64,000 nucleotides of DNA, taken from NCBI GenBank assembly GCA_025403435.1, contig CM046348.1, forward strand, positions 11,092,606 through 11,156,605, read 5' to 3'. The position numbers and the translations under genes were made by a program. Origin of the DNA: Artocarpus heterophyllus (lineage: Eukaryota; Streptophyta; Magnoliopsida; Rosales; Moraceae). This document shows, one piece after another, positions 57,051 to 64,000 of this stretch. Each line of letters begins with the position of its first letter. Within the stretch, counting starts at the first letter, position 1. The notes beneath the pieces were generated by a model that searched no databases, was not told where the DNA came from, and worked only from the letters and a program-made list of their open reading frames with translations.

Positions 57051-58475
57051 ATGCTGCAAAAAGAAAGTACACCAAGGCCATGGAAATGCCTTTGTGGAGG
57101 CCTTCACTTCATGTTATGCGCTCTTCTTTTTGCAAGCCTCCTCACCGTCTTAATCTTCAGTTCCATTGTTGCGTATCCGCATATTTTTGCAGCCACCACA
57201 AGCAAGTTCTACAGCCGAAATGGCTGCTTATCTTATTCCCTTTACAACGAAATATCCCACCTGCAGAGCCAAATGGGACTTTTGCTCAAGCAACTGCACA
57301 ACGAGAATTTGGTGTCTAAAAACCTTACAGAAATATCTGATCATATTCTTCACGTTGCCTTTTCTTTGGACAAACTTGCAAATAGCATGTCCGGTCTATG
57401 TGGCAGCAGTGAGGAAGGAAGGAATGAGGAAAGTCATGTAGATCAACATTTAAGTGAACCCGAAGAAGATGAATCTGATGCTGAAGATGGATCTTCATTG
57501 ACCCGAAAAATCTTCAACTCAGGTGAGCTTCATAACTACACTTCACCTAAACCAAACAGGCTAATTGGAAAGAAAAACTTCATTGGACTAGAGACTGTGA
57601 ATCCATCAATTGGACTATCGTGTCTAAACATGGCTTCTCATTTAGACCAATACATGAGGTACAAGCTCCACGGGATGTGCCCTGATGATTGGGACATGGC
57701 TCAAAAGCTGATAGCCAACGGGTGCGACCCATTGCCCAGAAGAAGATGCTTCACAAGAACACCAGCTCACTACACTAAGCCACTTTCTATAAACTCCTCT
57801 CTATGGACTCAACCAAGTGATGGTAACATTTTGTGGAACCATTACAAGTGCAAGGACTACTCTTGTCTTGTTTCTAATGAGACAATGGACAAAAAAGGTT
57901 TCTTTAAATGTTCAGATTGTTTTAACCTCTCAAAACAAAGGTGGGATATTCCAAAGAATGACTCCATCTCAGCAGAATTCACCATCGACGAAGTTCTGAG
58001 CACAAAGCCGGGCGAGATTCGGATTGGTCTAGATTTCAGCCCTACTACCGGCACATTTGCTGCTATAATGAAAGAGCACAATGTCACCATTGCATCAGCT
58101 ACTTTGAACTTGGGAGCTCCTTTCAACGAAGTCATTGCCTTAAGAGGTCTTCTTCCTCTCTACGTATCGATTGGATCAAGATTGCCTTTTTTTGACAACA
58201 CCCTTGATATGATCCATTCCACTCTGTTCTTGGATGGCTGGATAGGAATGGAACTTCTTCAATACGTGTTGTTTGATTGGGACCGTGTCCTTAGGCCGAA
58301 AGGGCTTCTTTGGATAGACCGTTTCTTTTGTAGGAAGGAAAATATGGAGGCATATTTGGGTGAGTTTAGAAGGCTTGGCTATAAACCTTTATTATGGAGG
58401 GTAGTCCCCAAGATGGATAAGCTTGGGGATGAACTATTCTTCTCGGCGGTACTGGAAAAGCCCGTCAGAATTTAG
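57051..58475 (+). CDS. Putative SAM-dependent methyltransferase, At1g29790/At3g05390-like (474 aa)
   Basis: Single-exon gene of a plant family annotated as probable methyltransferases with one N-terminal membrane anchor, thought to act in the endomembrane system; substrates are unknown. The membrane span is about residues 20-43. Next comes a luminal linker with an acidic stretch (EPEEDESDAEDG), then the conserved cysteine-rich block (MCPDDWDMAQKLIANGCDPLPRRRC) and the methyltransferase-like fold from about residue 320. Motif I reads IGLDFSPTTGTFAA, where relatives usually have a glycine-richer loop before TGTFAA. Later motifs LPFFDNTLDMIHS, DGWI and RVLRPKGLLWIDRFFC are well kept. The first ATG (57051) gives a family-typical length. 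Confidence 0.9.
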   Translation: MLQKESTPRPWKCLCGGLHFMLCALLFASLLTVLIFSSIVAYPHIFAATTSKFYSRNGCLSYSLYNEISHLQSQMGLLLKQLHNENLVSKNLTEISDHILHVAFSLDKLANSMSGLCGSSEEGRNEESHVDQHLSEPEEDESDAEDGSSLTRKIFNSGELHNYTSPKPNRLIGKKNFIGLETVNPSIGLSCLNMASHLDQYMRYKLHGMCPDDWDMAQKLIANGCDPLPRRRCFTRTPAHYTKPLSINSSLWTQPSDGNILWNHYKCKDYSCLVSNETMDKKGFFKCSDCFNLSKQRWDIPKNDSISAEFTIDEVLSTKPGEIRIGLDFSPTTGTFAAIMKEHNVTIASATLNLGAPFNEVIALRGLLPLYVSIGSRLPFFDNTLDMIHSTLFLDGWIGMELLQYVLFDWDRVLRPKGLLWIDRFFCRKENMEAYLGEFRRLGYKPLLWRVVPKMDKLGDELFFSAVLEKPVRI

Positions 58476-59258
58476 TGGAACCACGCCTTATTGTTATACA
58501 TGTACTCCAACGAAAGTTATTTATCCATAATATACGGCTGTTTTTTTTTTTTCTAATTATTATTATGGTGGTGGTCATAGTGGCCAATTCTAAACATTGC
58601 CATACTCCTATTCATACAGTGACAAACAGAATTTATCTTTTCCTTTTTCTTTTTTTTTTTTTTTTTTTAATTCCTGCCGAGTAGTTGGACCTTCCCAGTG
58701 TTAAAGAACATCGCCATGCCATCTATTGATAGTTAAATTTCTCATATGATACCAAAACATAGTCTATAGTTCTAACAATCGATATTTAGAAATTGAATTT
58801 TGAGTTAATACATCATACTTCAAAAAACCTGCATAATAAAAAACATGGGAAAAGAGTGATAACAAAAATGGTATACGTCCTTTTATTCCAAAATGATGAA
58901 CTTGAATAAAATTTCTTTGCATAGTGATATACACTTGCTCTAGGGGGCGAAAAATTCAATTGATGGGGCAATACAAGAAAAATCAACTTCAAAAATCTCG
59001 GTAAGGATCTCGAGTCCTTTTTCAAAAAATAGGTAAGTAAATCAATTATATGAAAACAAATTGTTGGCTTCCGCATTACCATACGCTTCAAAATCAGCAT
59101 TCCTGGCTCTGGAAGTCAGTTGCAATGTAATAAATTCTGGTGCATATCTAAAACAGCCATCGTTAAAAAGATGTGTAATCCTACCTAGTTAGAGGAACCA
59201 AAGCTTCCCCTCGCAAAGCTAGAAGCTGATGTCATGGACAACTTTTTACTCACGTTGA
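58476..59258. other. Intergenic region between convergent genes
   Basis: Holds the 3' ends of the methyltransferase (plus strand) and the carrier gene (minus strand), with a poly-T run at about 58646-58670. No gene was seen. Confidence 0.5.
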
Positions 59259-62200
59259 TCATTCCTTTGCACATACGCGCTCTGTGTAAAAATTAGAATA
59301 CAAAAAATTGGTATATGAGTAAAAAATTAAGACATTGTACCAACATCACAAAGATATCTGCACAAGAGGTAAGAAACTGTGCCAAGAAAAAGGGAAACAC
59401 GGAGAAAAGAAGGTTATCATCCATACTTAGATATTCATAAGTCAGAATCATTGAAGTTCCCCACGCTGACATGCTGAAAAATCTTGGACCCAACCCTCTG
59501 TAGAAACCTTTCCAGCCCTCATCCTTGATCAAGCTTCTAACAACTTGCCTAGCATTGTGCCCCTTTTCATGTCCTATCACCTTTGATGCAGCAACAGTTA
59601 ATTAAAATATACTTAAAAAAAAAGTTATCTATGCAACATAAGCAACGGTAAATTGTTCTGAAACAATAAAAGGCGTCCCTTTTGTTGACTATCTGTAAAT
59701 GTAAGAGTTCCATTAAGATAAATTTAAGAAACCAGGAGACAATACCACTCACCTGTAAGCGGGTCTTGATGGTGTCCAGTGGGGTTGTAATGCAGGATGC
59801 TGTTGCACCTGCAATAACTCCTCCAGCAGCTTGGACTAACATTATTTTCCCTTCACTAGGAGCTTCCTCAACATCCCCACTGTCTAAGATCCTGCAGTGT
59901 AGACCATAAGCATTCATGAGAAATCAAGTCAATTACTAAACAACCAATTGTTGACATCAAACATACAATGAATCTTCCCCTTCTTATTTGGATGAGAGAG
60001 TTCTGTCAGAATTGAAGGCGAAGCAGAAATTCAAATGACTTGTTAGTACCTTTTCATAAAACAAAGTTTGGTGAAAGCCAGGGAAAATAGCAACCATTGA
60101 GAATACACAAACTCTATTATAAGCATAATGCCATTCCTTTAACTAAAAATAGAAAAACCAGCCTAAGAGCTAAAGATTTTATTGTAATCATGTTCTAGTT
60201 CTAAAATTGTGATTTTAAGATATAAAAGATTACCACTTGCCACTTGCTAGAGCTGGGCTGAGACTAAGCTAAACTAGTTCGTTCAACACATAAAGTTAGA
60301 AATAGACATTATCATTTCTCACCTCCAGATGAACCGTTGGCTTGAACCATAACTTGCCCACCAAACTGCACTAGAGGGGGAATAGGTCATAACTGATAGA
60401 CCAAACCCTCTATATAATCCCCGGATGCCATCAGCCCTCAAAACCTTACGAACCACATCCAAACCACCGCTATATTTTGTGTGGCCTGAGTATCCCTGTA
60501 CCATCAACTTTTGACTAACCTGACGAGTATCCACAACCAAAAGAGTATTAGCATGTCATAGTTTTTTTTTTTTTTTTTTCTATTTACTTTCTTCACAATA
60601 GCTTCAAAACTAGCTGATAAATCAGATCCAAATCACAATTTCCACGTAAGTCCATGAATGTAATTAACCATAGTTTACAAATAATAGCAAAAAGAATGAC
60701 TTAATATTTCATTGCTAAGAAATTAAAGAAACATGAATTCGCATTTTACTCAAACTTCTCCGACACTTCAACTATATGTCAACATGAGAAACCACAAACT
60801 TGCATTGATCAAAATCCATATACATCACCAACTTCCTTATTTTATTCTCCTTTCTAATTTTTATTATATATTTTAACTTATTTTTTGCTATTTAATTGTA
60901 TGCGTTAGATTAGTAGCAATTTCAAATTGGGTGATGACAGTATGAAAACATAGAACAAGGATTAAAGCTTCCATACCACATCAATTGGGACAAAGACAGC
61001 CTGAGAGAAGAGAGATGCAGTCATGCCACCTAAGCCATTTGCGATAGCTGCCTGTGTAGGCTCAGATATTTTCAATGGTTCCACCATCTTGAAGGCTGCA
61101 ATTTTGGTAGTCTCTAAAGCAGTAAGGAATATAATCCTGGCAGGAATAGCACCAGTAATTACGGTGCCAAACCCTTTATAGAGTCCAGGAATCCCATCTG
61201 CTCTTAGTAAGCCACGGATGACAGAGAATGCATTTCTCTCAGCAGCGTCCTTTGAAGCAACCTGTAGCCTGGTTTTCACAACCGAAACTGGGTATAGTGC
61301 CACGGTAACTCCCGTAAAGAGCCCAGCTCCTACGACATAAAATTTAGTTTTATCAAGCCTGCAGAGTTGGACAAAAAGCGATGGAGATTTAGAAATTCAA
61401 ATAACACAATAAAAAGCCAAGGCATCAATCAATTGCACAAGAGACTGAACCAACATTAAGAGGATAAACACAATGACGCCAAACTTGCGAAAACACTTAA
61501 ATACAAGGACAAGAAATAAACAAAACATACAATGGAGGTCCCCTTGTGAACACTAATATATGGAAACTGATGGATACCCTTTACATTAAATTAACAACAA
61601 AGTATCTCATTAAACTAATAACAAAATTATTCAAACAAAATTTTCACTACCGTGCTTAAGACAAGTAATTAAAGCAAGATAGAAGCCATGACGCAGCTAA
61701 CAACTTAATACTTCTCCCTCAAGTATTCTGATCCCTTCTGCTCCTCCATTTTACATACTCACTTTCTTCAACCGTCAACAACTTAGCAAATAGCACATCA
61801 AACTGAAGTCTTGCATGGGGAAGAAACAATGAAGAATTAAACCTCTTCCAGTACGAAAAACACACAATTCTATTCAACAACATTTTAACAGAATCCCTTA
61901 ATACCATGTATATATGTCAGTATGTAAACAAATACACAAACGTAAGAATACTTAGAATTCAAATCCCCACAATGACGTAATGTCCGAAGACTAATCCGAT
62001 AACTAAAATAAATTCAAGAGAAAAAAAAATCCTCTTTTACTTCCCATTGTTTACGAAATCGCCTACTTATATACAAATTCACAAAAATTTCCTTTCGTCA
62101 CTCTTTTGTCAGGAACCCACGAATAAACCCTAAATTTTTCCAATCCTCCAATAATTTCCGTCCAATTCTTCCACAAATTATCCTATTCCCATCGATCAAA

Positions 62201-62440
62201 CATAATAACTACATGTTCCACATCTAAAATTCGAGATAAAGAGATAACATAGAAAATTGCGACCTCTAAGAAACCTAAAGAAAATAAAGAAAACAGCAAT
62301 TAGACCCCCAAATAACACAAAGGAACGAACTTGATTATTAAACAAAATAAAAAAAAAAAAGGTTGGAAATGGAAACCGTACTTGTCCCAGTTAATCTCGG
62401 TCTGACCAAAAGAACGTGCTCGAGCGTCTGATGCAGCCAT
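59259..62440 (-). CDS. Mitochondrial carrier, SLC25A44/At1g72820-like (317 aa)
   Basis: Six exons on the minus strand give one frame of 318 codons with GT-AG junctions: 62382-62440, 60977-61358, 60323-60519, 59753-59891, 59427-59580 and 59259-59281. The protein begins MAASDARARSFGQTEINWDKLDK. It has the three tandem carrier repeats, each with its signature: YPVSVVKTRLQ (Ser at the usually acidic position), PIDVVSQKLM and PLDTIKTRLQ. Each is followed by a GxxGLY(K/R)GFG-type or GFYRGLG segment. It closely resembles Arabidopsis At1g72820, in the SLC25A44 group of inner-membrane carriers. The human member carries branched-chain amino acids; the substrate in plants is not established. The last exon encodes only seven residues. 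It is complete. Confidence 0.93.
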
Positions 62441-64000
62441 GGAATCCGCGAATACCAAACGATATCTTGACCGAAAAATCAAGAACGCATTATTTTGCAG
62501 AAAACAAAGCAGAATCTTGAAAATCTCCGAAACGGCGTCTCTCTTGGGATGAACAGATTTCTTAAAAATTGCTTAAACTTCAAAGCCGCCGAGAATGAGC
62601 TCTTCTTCAGATTTGAATTTTCGGATTGCTTGGAGCTGAATCCACTCGCTTTATGAATTTCGTTTGATTTTTTTTTTCTTTTTTTTGACTTCTTTTATGG
62701 AGTTTGTTTTTCTCGTTTGACGGTTGACTCGACTCAGGTGTTCCTAAAGAGACGATGTTACAAATTTAGGTCTTGTTTGGACCGCAGCGAAATCCGCTTC
62801 CTCCGATCCGCATGTTTTCTTTCTTTCTTTTCCCTTTTTCTTCTTTTTTTTTTTTATTTTTTTTTATGGTATGCGAATGTGAATAGCTTTTTTACCCAAA
62901 AAATGCCGTATTGGACTGTACTTGCGTCGTTTAAAATTGGACTGTTTATAGGGTGTTTGAGGGTGATAGAAACCGTTGTTAGAATCATTTTTATTATATG
63001 AAAATTTTACACCGTAGTAATTTTTTTTATTATACATATAAGAGCTTTACATTATTTATAACAAAAAATATGGTTCTCACTACTTTTGCCAAACATATAT
63101 TATCGTTTTGTCTCTCCCGTTTGAATTTTTTTCAAAATTGTAGAGAATAAGATTTTTTTGGGTTGGATATGAAAATTACCGGCATAATTTTATGTAGATT
63201 TAAAAAATTTGGAATCTCCAAAATGCCCCTACATTTCTTCCTCTTCATCACGTTTATAATTTCGCTCCTCTAGCTCAATTCGAAGGAACAAGATCTCCAA
63301 CTACTTTGATCGGCCCGTTTGGTATCATTTTTAAAATTTTTAGAAATGTGTTTATATTTTTTTGGCAAAAATTTCAAAAATATTCTTAGCACAATATATT
63401 AATAGTTTTTAGTTTTAGTTTTTAGCTTGAGTTTTGTAAAATATTTTCCAGTTTATGTTGTAAAAATTATGTTGGATAACATTTCTAGTATTTTTATTTT
63501 AAATATCTTAATTTTTCTTTTTAGATGAGGTGAGAGGAAGAAATTCTAGCAAAATTATCTTAAATATTTTTAATTTTTCTTAGTTTTTTAAGTAATTATA
63601 ATGCTAAATTATTTTTTAGAAACCTTAGGTTTTTAGTATTTTCTTAGTTAGAGCTCTACCAAAATTCTAGTTTTGATTTTTCGATAAACATAGGTTAGCA
63701 TAGATGGGATGACCTTGATTAGATAGATAGAGAATGTCTCAGTAAATGTTTAACTTATTATTTTAGTTAAGTAATGTCAAAATTATGTTTTTTTATTAAG
63801 TTGAGTTTTTGTTATATTATAGACATAAAATGGTATAATAAATGCTTGATAATGTTTGATTTATTATCGACATAAGATGACATAATATATTCTTAAACCA
63901 ATTAATAAATAATTAAAAATTTAATATATGCTTAAGTTAGTTGCTAGAACGGAACCATTGAACCTTAGCATTATTATAATTATTGTTTTATCTCTTTTGA
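62441..64000. other. Upstream region of the carrier gene and AT-rich flank
   Basis: Likely contains the carrier promoter and 5' leader (62441 to about 62700). Beyond it is AT-rich DNA with a MITE-like segment near 62960-63100 (cf. 38062-38205). No further gene is visible to the end of the window. Confidence 0.45.

Noticed and set aside
62717..63001. Open frame upstream of the carrier gene
   Set aside because: It consists mainly of Phe/Leu from T-rich sequence and has no recognisable feature.

Overview
This window is plant nuclear DNA, most likely from a woody eudicot. It has intron-bearing genes with GT-AG splicing, AT-rich intergenic DNA, nested LTR retrotransposons, CACTA and hAT elements, and gene families found only in plants (CrRLK1L receptor kinases, RALF peptides, an At1g29790-type methyltransferase). 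I cannot name the species.

Layout. 1-3152: 3' part of a Ty3/gypsy element, with a decayed antisense gene carrying a Transposase_28-type domain, a polypurine tract and the 3' LTR. 3160-5440: relic copia element on the minus strand. 5440-10600: AT-rich DNA with weak traces of other transposons. 10625-13126: an intact single-exon CrRLK1L (FERONIA-like) receptor kinase. 15300-16290: a non-coding block repeated at 27960-29040. 16557-19296: a non-coding LTR element filled with a 122-bp tandem repeat. 19683-20643 plus 27698-27929: a second FERONIA-like kinase without an ectodomain, split by a 7.05-kb copia element (20644-27697) that still has a full-length gag-pol frame. 31187-32800: a higher-order tandem repeat interrupted by a fold-back CACTA element. 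33872-34274 and 29595-29663: two more scraps of FERONIA-like genes. 36550-36933: an intact divergent RALF peptide gene. 38901-40101: a second RALF gene split by an 836-bp hAT element. 41190-43555: a frameshifted FERONIA-like pseudogene whose 3' end carries a second copia element (43556-51633), which itself holds a solo LTR. 54700-62440: three ordinary genes (C9orf85/DUF2039-like, At1g29790-type methyltransferase, SLC25A44/At1g72820-like mitochondrial carrier).

The main biological signal lies in 10.6-43.6 kb. RALF peptides are the known ligands of CrRLK1L receptors. Here two tandem RALF genes sit inside an array of five FERONIA-like genes or relics, all on the plus strand. One receptor and one ligand look intact. 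The other members are broken, three of them by transposons whose target-site duplications (GCTTG, GTGGT, GTTTTTGA) can be read exactly. This looks like a ligand-receptor cluster under rapid birth and death. That a ligand and a receptor here recognise each other is inference.
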